A stretch of DNA of 64,000 nt, from positions 1-64,000 of the forward strand of contig JBBDWK010000083.1 in assembly GCA_040902885.1 (NCBI GenBank), in the 5' to 3' direction. The notes beneath the pieces are model-generated. The model had not been told where the DNA came from and searched no databases. It was given only the letters and a program-made list of their open reading frames with translations. This stretch comes from JBBDWK01 sp040902885. Its GTDB lineage: Bacteria > Acidobacteriota > Terriglobia > Bryobacterales > Bryobacteraceae. How positions within the stretch are numbered: the stretch's first letter is position 1; every line of letters starts with the position of its first letter. Shown piece by piece: positions 1 to 7,517 of the stretch. A program made the position numbers and the translations under genes.

Positions 1-360
1 GGCGCGGACCAGTTACGAGGGAGCGCTGGCGGTCTGCCGGGAGATCGGGGCACGGATAGGCGAGGCCAACTGTGTGCGGAGTTTGGGGGATGTGGCCCTA
101 AGGCAGGACCGATACGAGGAGGCGCGGACCAGTTACGAGGGAGCGCTGGCGGTCTGCCGGGAGATCGGGGCGCGGTTAGGCGAGGCCGAGTGTGTGCGGA
201 GTTTGGGGGATGTGGCCCAAATGCAGGGACGGTACGAGGAGGCGCGGACCAGTTACGAGAGAGCGCTCGCGGTCTGCCGGGAGATCGGGGCACGATTAGG
301 CGAGGCCAACTGTGTGAAGAGTTTGGGGGAGGTGGCCCTAAGGCAGGGGCGGTACGAGAA
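1..360 (+). repeat. Three tandem 120-bp units inside the TPR gene
   Basis: Units at 1-120, 121-240 and 241-360 are aligned without gaps and differ at only a few positions each. Each encodes one 40-residue TPR unit, so copy number can change in frame. The near identity at DNA level, not only protein level, points to recent duplication or homogenisation. The array may continue upstream of the window. Confidence 0.95.
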
Positions 361-586
361 GGCCAAGCAGCTTCTCGAAGAATCGCTTCCCATTCATCGC
401 CAACTGGGCGATCGTCTGGGCGAAGCGAATTGTCTCCTGTCGCTTGGCCGACTGGGACGCGCAACGCATAACTCGGAGCTTGTCCGTTCCGCCTATCGGG
501 AAGCGGAGTCCATTTACACTGCTATAGGCCTCACTAAGGACGCCGAAATCGCGCGCAAGGAACTCGCCGCGTACAAGGAGCCGTAG
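2..586 (+). CDS. TPR-repeat protein, C-terminal part (5' end outside window)
   Basis: The frame is open from the first bases of the window, so the gene begins upstream. The visible part is built of about 40-residue tetratricopeptide-like units (SLGDVA..Q.RYEEARTSYE.AL.VCREIGARLGEA) of the kind found in NB-ARC/TPR and kinase-TPR regulators, which act as protein-protein binding scaffolds. Three units are almost identical; the last ones diverge (RQLGDRLGEANCLLSLGRLG) and end in a short capping helix. No catalytic domain is visible, so the function of the whole protein is unknown. The next gene starts directly after its TAG stop. Confidence 0.85.
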   Translation, partial: ARTSYEGALAVCREIGARIGEANCVRSLGDVALRQDRYEEARTSYEGALAVCREIGARLGEAECVRSLGDVAQMQGRYEEARTSYERALAVCREIGARLGEANCVKSLGEVALRQGRYEKAKQLLEESLPIHRQLGDRLGEANCLLSLGRLGRATHNSELVRSAYREAESIYTAIGLTKDAEIARKELAAYKEP

Positions 587-1420
587 TTGTCGAGCATTCT
601 ACCTGCCCAGGACGCCCCCAAGGCTCCATCCCCGCCAAGACTTGGCTTGATGGATCACTGCCGTCCCACGCTGCGTTACTGGTTTGAGACCGAAGTTCAT
701 GTCTACGCGCTCTCGATTGCCGCCAGCGTGCTGCTTTCGTTTTTTCCCTTTCTCATCGTCATGGTTTCGTTGTGCCGGTATGTGTTCCACTGGGATGCCG
801 CCGTGGATGTGATCGAGCTTGCGCTGACTGATTTCTTTCCGGGCGAGCTGGGCGTATTTATCCGGCGCAACCTCGAGGCAACCGTCGAATCGCGCGGCGC
901 TGTGCAGATCACCTCGATGTTCCTGCTGCTGTTCACCGCGAACGGCGTGTTCATTCCTCTCGAGGTGGCGCTGAATCGCACGTGGGGCGTGACGGTCAAC
1001 CGAAGCTACGTCAAGAACCAGATCATCAGCCTCGGCCTGATCTTCACCTGCGGCGGTCTGGCGCTGATCTCCTTCACGCTTACAGCCCTCGGCATCCAAA
1101 TGGAGCAAGCCTGGCTCAATATAACGTTCCTCAAAGCGGCCGGCGTGCCGCTGTCGATTCTGGCCCTGTTTCTCATCTACTGGCTGCTGCCCAACCGCAA
1201 GATTCCAGCCCGGAGGGTGCTTCCCATCGCTATCTTCGTGGGTCTGGCCTTGGAGGGTCTGAAATACATCAACCTCATCGCCTGGCCGCTGTTGAAATCG
1301 AAACTGCAAAACGAGTATGGCCCGTTCTATATCTCGGTCACTATCGTCCTGTGGAGTTTCGCCGCCGCGATGATCGTCCTGGCCGGCGCCGAATGGTCGT
1401 CGCGCTCCAGAAATCCCTGA
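587..1420 (+). CDS. YihY/BrkB-family inner-membrane protein
   Basis: The 277-residue protein has about six hydrophobic segments, starting with one around residues 42-66 (ALSIAASVLLSFFPFLIVMV), and the typical family features: an early S-F-F-P-F segment, a central N.TW/NRTWGV motif and a late SFAAAMIVLAGAE helix. The family (formerly mis-named ribonuclease BN) is an integral membrane protein of unsettled, possibly transport-related, function. The TTG at 587 directly follows the previous stop; an ATG at 650 is a possible alternative start that would remove 21 residues without touching the membrane core. Confidence 0.8.
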   Translation: MSSILPAQDAPKAPSPPRLGLMDHCRPTLRYWFETEVHVYALSIAASVLLSFFPFLIVMVSLCRYVFHWDAAVDVIELALTDFFPGELGVFIRRNLEATVESRGAVQITSMFLLLFTANGVFIPLEVALNRTWGVTVNRSYVKNQIISLGLIFTCGGLALISFTLTALGIQMEQAWLNITFLKAAGVPLSILALFLIYWLLPNRKIPARRVLPIAIFVGLALEGLKYINLIAWPLLKSKLQNEYGPFYISVTIVLWSFAAAMIVLAGAEWSSRSRNP

Positions 1421-1449
1421 CCTCCGCCTTTGTTATCCTGAAAATTCTT

Positions 1450-1629
1450 ATGACGGATTGGAAGAAAATCGCCGAAGCGCGCGGGCTGAACATTCCAGCC
1501 GCCGATTTAGAACGGATCGCGCCATCCCTGGATGCTCTGGAGGCCGCTTTCCGGCCCCTGACGGCATCCATTCCGCATGAAACGGAACCGGCCGTCGTCT
1601 TTCACGCGACAACGGAGGACGTCCGGTGA
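1450..1629 (+). CDS. AtzG/GatC-like small subunit of an amidase (59 aa)
   Basis: This short protein (MTDWKKIAEARGLN...) overlaps the following amidase by the four bases GTGA. Its pattern, an N-terminal helix, a central L..LEAAFRPL helix and a C-terminal E.EPAVVFHA tail, resembles the GatC-like AtzG/DUF4089 proteins that wrap around and stabilise AtzE-type amidases. In those systems the small subunit is required for a soluble, active hydrolase. The tight translational coupling to an amidase signature protein supports the call. Sequence similarity over so short a protein is weak, so the assignment rests largely on position and pattern. Confidence 0.6.
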   Translation: MTDWKKIAEARGLNIPAADLERIAPSLDALEAAFRPLTASIPHETEPAVVFHATTEDVR

Positions 1630-3011
1630 CCATTCTCGAAGCGGCCGCCGCGTTGCGGGCGCGAACAGTTTCCTCGGTCGAGCTGACGCGCGCATCGCTC
1701 GACCGCATTTGCAAGCTCAACACGAAGCTCAACGCGTTTTTGACCGTCATCGAGGAACGGGCCCTGGCGCGCGCCGCGAAAGCGGACGAGGAACTGGCGA
1801 AGGGCGTGGACCTGGGACCGTGGCACGGCGTCCCGTACGCGGCCAAAGACGTGTGCAGCACCGCCGGCATCCGCACCACGTGCGGCTCCCTGCTGTTCAA
1901 GGATCACGTGCCGGATTGCGACGCCGCCGTGGTGGAACGCCTGGCCCGCGCGGGCGCCGTCGCGATCGGCAAGACGGGACTGCACGAGTTGGCCTACGGC
2001 ATCACCTCCGACAATCCGCACTTCGGCACAATCCGAAACCCATGGAATCCCGATTGCGTGCCGGGCGGCTCGAGCGGAGGATCGGGGGCGGCGGTCGCCG
2101 CGCGGATGGTTCCGATGGCGCTCGGCAGCGATACGGGAGGCTCCATTCGCATTCCCGCGGCATACTGCGGCACGGTCGGTTTGAAACCGACCTTCGGGCG
2201 TGTCAGCCGCTTCGGCGTTATGCCGCTCGATTTCAGCCTGGACCACATGGGGCCGCTCACGCGCACCGTGCGCGATGCGGCGGTCACCCTGAACGTCCTC
2301 GCGGGTCACGATTCTCGCGACGATACCTCCTCCACTCGACCCGTGGAAAACTACCTGCCGGGTGAGAACCTATCTCTGCGCGGAGTGCGCCTCGGCGTGC
2401 CGGAGAACTTTTTCTTCGAGCGCATCTCGCCGGAGATTGAAAGCGCGGTGCGTGGGATGGTGCGCACAGCCGAGAGTCTCGGCGCCCACGTAATGCCGGT
2501 TCGCGTTCCGGACATCGCCGCGCTCAACGCAGTGGGCCGCGTCATCCTGCTTGCGGAAGCCTCGGCGCTCATGCAGCCGTATCTGGACCGGCGGGAGAAC
2601 TTCGGTGCGGACGTTCTGGCTCTGTTCGATCAGGGCCGGCTCCTTGCAGCCACGGACTACGTGAACGCGCAGCGGCTCCGCCGCGTGATGCGGGACGAAT
2701 TCAACCGGCTGTGGGAGCAGGTGGACTGCCTCTTCACACCCGCCGCCCCAATCGGCGCCCCCCGGATCGGCCAGACCACCGTCAACATCGCGGGCGGGGA
2801 TGAAGATGTGCGCCTGGCCTCCACCCGGCTCGTGCGGGGCATCAACGTGCTCGGGCTTCCGGCCCTCTCCATCCCATGCGGTCTGGATGCGGACGGCATG
2901 CCGGCGGGCTTGCAGATCGTCGCGCCCGCCTTTCAGGAAGCCCGCCTGCTGCGGATCGGCGCGGCTCTCGAGGACGCCACCGAATTCCATAAACTGACGC
3001 CTCCGGAATAG
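1626..3011 (+). CDS. Amidase-signature hydrolase (AtzE/GatA-like)
   Basis: This 461-residue enzyme has the complete Ser-cisSer-Lys machinery of the amidase signature family: Lys74 in YAAKDV, the glycine/serine loop GGSSGGSGAAV with cis-Ser about residue 150, and the nucleophile Ser about 173 in GSDTGGSIRIPA. The family hydrolyses amide bonds in compounds such as biuret derivatives, carboxamides or misacylated tRNA. No gatB lies nearby and a GatC/AtzG-like subunit is coupled upstream, so a free-standing catabolic amidase is more likely than GatA. The GTG start overlaps the upstream stop. The substrate cannot be read from sequence. Confidence 0.85.
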   Translation: MTILEAAAALRARTVSSVELTRASLDRICKLNTKLNAFLTVIEERALARAAKADEELAKGVDLGPWHGVPYAAKDVCSTAGIRTTCGSLLFKDHVPDCDAAVVERLARAGAVAIGKTGLHELAYGITSDNPHFGTIRNPWNPDCVPGGSSGGSGAAVAARMVPMALGSDTGGSIRIPAAYCGTVGLKPTFGRVSRFGVMPLDFSLDHMGPLTRTVRDAAVTLNVLAGHDSRDDTSSTRPVENYLPGENLSLRGVRLGVPENFFFERISPEIESAVRGMVRTAESLGAHVMPVRVPDIAALNAVGRVILLAEASALMQPYLDRRENFGADVLALFDQGRLLAATDYVNAQRLRRVMRDEFNRLWEQVDCLFTPAAPIGAPRIGQTTVNIAGGDEDVRLASTRLVRGINVLGLPALSIPCGLDADGMPAGLQIVAPAFQEARLLRIGAALEDATEFHKLTPPE

Positions 3012-3016
3012 CGACT

Positions 3017-3727
3017 ATGACCCAGACATCCCCTCGAGTACAGGAGCTGCTGCCAGGAGCGCGGGCTCCCATTGCCATCGGTTTTCTGGACGAAGTTCCC
3101 GCCGGCTTGAAGAAGTGGGATAGCGGCGGCGTTCCAGCGGGCTGCGCTTTCTGGAAGCTGGCCATGGACGGCCGCAGCTTTTACACCGTGCCGTCGGATC
3201 ATTTCAACTGCGCCGTAGGGTCCTACACACACGGCATCGCGCTGCCGCCGGAGCGTGGCGCACAGTTGCAGGACACCATCGGCTTCATGATCGCCAACCG
3301 GTACCTCGAGATGGCGGAGGTGCCCGGCATTCCGGTTCTTCCGAAGGCTCCGGCGTATGTGGCGTACGCGCCCGCCGAGGCGGCTCCGTTCCAAGCCGAC
3401 GTTGTGGTGATAGCGGCGGATCCGGCAACCGCGATGCTCGTCTACGAAGCCGCTCTGCGGGCCGGGGCGGGAAGCGCGTTGGCCAGCGCACTCGGACGTC
3501 CGGGATGCGCGGTGCTTCCGCTTACTCGCAACTCCGGCACAGCGGCCGTCTCCTTCGGCTGCAAGGGGAACCGCACCTTTACCGGATTGCCGGATTCCCA
3601 GATGTATCTGTGCATCCCGGGCGGGAAGTGGGACGCCGTAGTTCGCGAACTTGCCGTGGTACGGCAGGCGAACCGTGCGATGGGCGAGTACTACGCCGGC
3701 CAGAAAGAAAAGTTCCCTATCGTCTGA
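3017..3727 (+). CDS. DUF169-family protein
   Basis: The 236-residue protein carries the hallmarks of the DUF169/COG2043 family: a central V.Y.PAEAAPFQADVVV segment and the late conserved block GCKGNRTFTGLPDSQMYLCIPG. Its molecular function is not established. The start, five bases after the amidase stop, and the same strand suggest co-transcription with the amidase pair. It is cytoplasmic by composition, with no signal peptide or membrane segment. The intergenic stretch after it (3728-3942) shows no convincing feature and separates convergent genes. Confidence 0.75.
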   Translation: MTQTSPRVQELLPGARAPIAIGFLDEVPAGLKKWDSGGVPAGCAFWKLAMDGRSFYTVPSDHFNCAVGSYTHGIALPPERGAQLQDTIGFMIANRYLEMAEVPGIPVLPKAPAYVAYAPAEAAPFQADVVVIAADPATAMLVYEAALRAGAGSALASALGRPGCAVLPLTRNSGTAAVSFGCKGNRTFTGLPDSQMYLCIPGGKWDAVVRELAVVRQANRAMGEYYAGQKEKFPIV

Positions 3728-3942
3728 TCACACGACATTACAAGATTTATTGCTCGTGTTCTAAACGGGATACAGCCAGTGTGGCATCCGGGGTATAGGG
3801 GAGGCCTGTATCGTGATTTCAGGAAGAGGGAGTTCGGTCCACGCTGTTGCTCCTGCCTGCTGACCTGAACCTCCTACCTGTTGAGCCTCCCCACTCCCTA
3901 GTTGGAGTGTACTGCCCGACTCCGGATTCCCTCTCTTCCACC

Positions 3943-4893
3943 TCAGGCTTGCTCGGCCGCACTAAAGGCGGCGGGCACATCGACAACATCCGCGTAAACT
4001 TCCATCAGGGCGCGAACAGCCTCAATATCCTGCTTGCGGCAATTCATCAGAGGCGGCCGTACGGGACCCGCCGGCATTCCTAGAATCTCCATGGCTTGCT
4101 TCATCACCGCGACTTCATACCCGCGGGCCCGCTCGCGAATCGCGTACAGCGGGTGGACATACTTTTCCATCAGCGTGTTCAGCTTGCCAAACTCCCCGGC
4201 CATTCCCGCTCGCGCCAGCTCCAGCGATAACCGCGGCGCTATGTTCGAGATGCTGGACGTGTAGGCCTGGACGCCGATCGCGAAGTAGGCGGGAACGCAG
4301 TCGTCGCCGAGCCCGCCAAACCACGCCAGCCGGTCGCCGACATAGTTCATGATCCGCTGATACTTGCGCGCATCGCCCTGGCCATCCTTCCACGCGGCCA
4401 AGGTGGGAACGAGGTCGACCAGGCGTGCCACCATCTGCGGCGTAAAGACCGCCCAGTCCCGGCTGTAGGGCATCATGGGCAGACCGCTGGCCGCGCCAAT
4501 GGCTTTGTAGTAATCGAACAGCCCGTCCTCGGGAGCCTGAATATAGTACGGGGGCAGAACCAGCAGGCAATCCGCGCCCGCCTTCTCCACCCGACGCGCG
4601 ATGTCCGCGCCCACGGCCGCGTTATAACCGGTCCCGGCAACGACGGGCATTTTGCCGCCTGTAGCTTCCACGGTCACCCGTACGACATCGGCGATCTCAT
4701 CCGGGGTCAGCGAATACACCTCTCCCGTACCGCCGGCCGCCACCATCGCGCAGAACGGATGCTGCACCATGCCGGCGACGTTGCGGGCCAGAGCGTCGAG
4801 ATCGAGGGAAAGGTCCTTCTTGAAAGGGGTGACGGGGAATCCGAACACACCGGTCCACTGCTTGCAAATGCCGTTCGAAGACATAAGCATCAA
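3943..4893 (-). CDS. DapA/KdgD-family class I aldolase or dehydratase
   Basis: The 316-residue TIM-barrel protein belongs to the dihydrodipicolinate synthase superfamily. The Schiff-base lysine is visible in AAWKDGQGD and the family tyrosine in MMPYSRDWA; the GGTGEV substrate loop follows residue 50. WKDG.GD and the DYYKAI region are closer to 5-dehydro-4-deoxyglucarate dehydratase-like members than to true DapA, so an action on a sugar acid is more likely than lysine synthesis, but this is inference. Methionines at residues 1, 2 and 4 make the exact start uncertain by a few codons. It stands alone, convergent with the DUF169 gene. Confidence 0.75.
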   Translation of the reverse strand: MMLMSSNGICKQWTGVFGFPVTPFKKDLSLDLDALARNVAGMVQHPFCAMVAAGGTGEVYSLTPDEIADVVRVTVEATGGKMPVVAGTGYNAAVGADIARRVEKAGADCLLVLPPYYIQAPEDGLFDYYKAIGAASGLPMMPYSRDWAVFTPQMVARLVDLVPTLAAWKDGQGDARKYQRIMNYVGDRLAWFGGLGDDCVPAYFAIGVQAYTSSISNIAPRLSLELARAGMAGEFGKLNTLMEKYVHPLYAIRERARGYEVAVMKQAMEILGMPAGPVRPPLMNCRKQDIEAVRALMEVYADVVDVPAAFSAAEQA

Positions 4894-4932
4894 GGTATCA
4901 CAACGGAAGGGACGGGCCGGGAAAGCGAAGGG

Positions 4933-5592
4933 CTACAGATCGCCCCACTGGCGGGCCAGCATGCGGGAATACTCGCCGGAGGCGTACATCTCGAAGGTGA
5001 ACTGGCCTGGGGGGATTGCCGTGTAGGGCAACGCCTGGACGTGGCAGGAATAGAGATGATCCGCGTAGCGGTAGTAATTGAGCACGAAGTCCTCGGTCAG
5101 GATCTCCCGCGCCGGCAGGTCGCGAAAGATGGCGTTCAGGCCTATGGCTCGCGAGAAGATGGAGCGGTGGTCGGATACGCCCCAGTTTTTCAGTTTGCCC
5201 ACCACCTGATCCGGCGCTGCATCCACCAGAAGGGCGATGAAGCTGGCTTCCCGATATCCGACCTCCCGGAGATCGTCAATCCGATCCACGAAATCCATGC
5301 ACTGCCCGGTCCAGCGGCGCAGATCCTTCCCGACGAAGTAGAGCATCCGAATCTCGCAGTAGCGGCCTTCCAGAAGACGCCGGGTAAGGTCCTCCTCGGT
5401 GCGGCCTTCGTTCGGCAGAAGCCCGTAAAGCATCAAATTGGCCCGCGAGCTCTCGACCAATTTTCCCGTACCCGAATTATCGGCGAAAGGATGAAGGATA
5501 AGGGGGGGCAACTCCCACTGTTGCTTGCCCTCGCGGGACCTGGCTTCCATGCTGGTTTGCGGCATCAGATTCTCGGCGCGTCTTACTCTCAA
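4933..5592 (-). CDS. Hypothetical protein, 219 aa
   Basis: I do not recognise this protein. It is soluble, of mixed charge and rich in aromatic residues, with no signal peptide, membrane span or known motif. It follows the M28 peptidase gene by 29 bases on the same strand. A strong AAAGGAGG lies at the end of the peptidase gene but too far (over 30 bases) from the first TTG, so the start is doubtful; an ATG at 5565 is an alternative. Codon use and the lack of a competing frame support a real gene. Confidence 0.55.
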   Translation of the reverse strand: MRVRRAENLMPQTSMEARSREGKQQWELPPLILHPFADNSGTGKLVESSRANLMLYGLLPNEGRTEEDLTRRLLEGRYCEIRMLYFVGKDLRRWTGQCMDFVDRIDDLREVGYREASFIALLVDAAPDQVVGKLKNWGVSDHRSIFSRAIGLNAIFRDLPAREILTEDFVLNYYRYADHLYSCHVQALPYTAIPPGQFTFEMYASGEYSRMLARQWGDL

Positions 5593-5621
5593 GGTAGTAT
5601 CGACGGTGCTGCCGGAAACCT

Positions 5622-7466
5622 TTACCTCCTTTCCGCCAGCAGCACGCTGGCTTCGACAGGCGCATCGTTCCGAAGCACCTTAACGGTTACCCGGTCCCCG
5701 GGCTTTTTTGTGCGCAGGGCATAAGTGAAGTCGTATAGATTCTGAATCGGCTTGTGGTCGAACTCAATCAGTATATCGCCTGCCTTAAGCCCTGCATTAG
5801 CAGCCGGCGATCCTTCGCGGACGTCGGCGAACTTGACACCAGTGGGCACCTCGGCGAAATCGGGAATGCTTCCGAAATAGGGGCCATAGCCGGAACCGCC
5901 GCCGCCGGACCCGGCAACAGCGCCGCCCGCATGAGCGGAAACGGGTGGTTTGACCCGCACGAACTGCGGACGCTCGGCAGCCGTCAGCGTGGAGGCGACA
6001 TCGGCAATCAGTTCCAGCAGCTTCACCGACTGGGGAGCGTCCACCTTGTCCCACGTGTCGCTCGGCTTGTGATAGTCGGCGTGAAGGCCGGAGAAGAAGA
6101 AAAGAACGGGAACCTGTTTGGTGGTGAAAGACGTGTGATCGCTGGAGCCGTATCCGGTGGTATCGGAGAAATCGACCTTCAGCGCATGCTTCGGCAGAAT
6201 GCTTTCCAGCACGGACTTGAGAGTGCTTCCACTGCCTGTGCCTCCGACGTAAACCTTGCCTTCCCGGACGCGGCCGATCATATCCATGTTGATCATGGCG
6301 ACGGCGCGATTCAGAGGAAAAGCCGGATGGTTGACGAAGTAACTGGAACCTAGCAGCCCCAGTTCTTCGCCTGCAAAGGCCAGAAAGAGGATGCCGCGCG
6401 CCGGTTTGGGACGTAAGGCGAAGTAGCGCGCCAGTTCGATGACGCCCGCGGTGCCGGAGGCGTTGTCGTCCGCGCCAGGGTGGGGCGTGCCAGCCTGCGA
6501 AGGCGCCATGGAAAACTGCTCGCCCAGGCCGAGGTGGTCGTAATGAGCGCCGATCACGACGTACTCTTCGGATTGTCCGCGCAGATAGCCCGCGACGTTG
6601 TGCACGATCTTCTGAGCCCGGACGACATCCACCGTTCCGTCGATTTGCAGCGATGCCGCAAGCGTGAAGCCGCGCGGCTTCAGGTCGCCATCGATCTCCG
6701 CCTGAATCCGATCGAGGGTTTTTCCGGCATCCGCCAGCCACCGCTCAACCACCTCGGCTTTGAGCTGGACGAAAGGCAGCCCGGTATCCGCCGGTCCGGC
6801 GGCGCGTCCGAACTTTTCCAGTTGGTCGGCATCGCTGCGGTGATTGGCGCGGTCGTTGATCAGGATCACGCCCCGCGCTCCGTGCATCTTTGCGTTGACG
6901 GCTTTGCTGGCGAACTGCGCGTGCTCGGTGTAGACTTTGCCGGCAAAGACCGATTTCTCGTCGAACTCCTGCGGCTCGTGCCGGAGAATCAGGACGATCT
7001 TGTCCTTCACGTCGAGTCCGGCATAGTCGTCATAGTCATACTCGGGCGCCGTAATGCCGTAGCCGGCGAAGACCACTTGGCCGGTTATCTTTGCCCGCGA
7101 TGAAAAGTTGAACGGGATGAAATCTTCTTCCGCCTTGAGCGCCGTCGTCTCCCCGTTCAGCGTGAACTCGAAGCGGTTGCCTTTGCCCAGCCGCGCGTTG
7201 GTGGTTACGTTGAACGCCTGAAGATAACTCTTGCCGCCTACCTGCTCCAGACCGATTGCCTGGAACTGCCTGGCTATATACGCAGCCGCCTTTTCCATCT
7301 CCGGCGTGCCCGTGCCCCGGCCCTTCAGATCGTTGGAGGCCAGGTATTTTACGTGGTCCAGATATCGCTGGGGATCGAAAGAGGAGGAGACGCTCGCGGC
7401 TTGCGGGAGAAAAGTCAGCACCAGGCTGAGACTTGTAAGGGCTCGACTGACCCGGGGCACTTTCAC
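5622..7466 (-). CDS. Exported M28 metallopeptidase with PA and PDZ domains
   Basis: The 614-residue protein begins with a signal peptide (about residues 1-26), followed by a protease-associated insertion and an M28 catalytic domain. The two-zinc site is complete: H in GAHYDHLG, D in HPGADDNASGTAG, E in FAGEELGLLGS, D in INMDMIGR and H in YGSSDHTSF. A glycine-rich linker leads to a C-terminal PDZ domain (VREGSPAANAGLKAGDILIEF), which probably binds substrate C-termini. The family acts as aminopeptidase or peptide hydrolase in the periplasm or outside the cell. The GTG start at 7466 is preceded by AAGGAG at good spacing. Confidence 0.9.
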   Translation of the reverse strand: MKVPRVSRALTSLSLVLTFLPQAASVSSSFDPQRYLDHVKYLASNDLKGRGTGTPEMEKAAAYIARQFQAIGLEQVGGKSYLQAFNVTTNARLGKGNRFEFTLNGETTALKAEEDFIPFNFSSRAKITGQVVFAGYGITAPEYDYDDYAGLDVKDKIVLILRHEPQEFDEKSVFAGKVYTEHAQFASKAVNAKMHGARGVILINDRANHRSDADQLEKFGRAAGPADTGLPFVQLKAEVVERWLADAGKTLDRIQAEIDGDLKPRGFTLAASLQIDGTVDVVRAQKIVHNVAGYLRGQSEEYVVIGAHYDHLGLGEQFSMAPSQAGTPHPGADDNASGTAGVIELARYFALRPKPARGILFLAFAGEELGLLGSSYFVNHPAFPLNRAVAMINMDMIGRVREGKVYVGGTGSGSTLKSVLESILPKHALKVDFSDTTGYGSSDHTSFTTKQVPVLFFFSGLHADYHKPSDTWDKVDAPQSVKLLELIADVASTLTAAERPQFVRVKPPVSAHAGGAVAGSGGGGSGYGPYFGSIPDFAEVPTGVKFADVREGSPAANAGLKAGDILIEFDHKPIQNLYDFTYALRTKKPGDRVTVKVLRNDAPVEASVLLAERR

Positions 7467-7517
7467 GCGAAATCTCCTTCTTTACTTCCTACACATTCTA
7501 GCTTGAAGCGGGACAAA

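Noticed and set aside
3728..3942. Small gene or RNA between the DUF169 and aldolase genes
   Set aside because: No start with ribosome site, no stable hairpin with T-tract and no conserved-looking pattern; treated as plain intergenic DNA.
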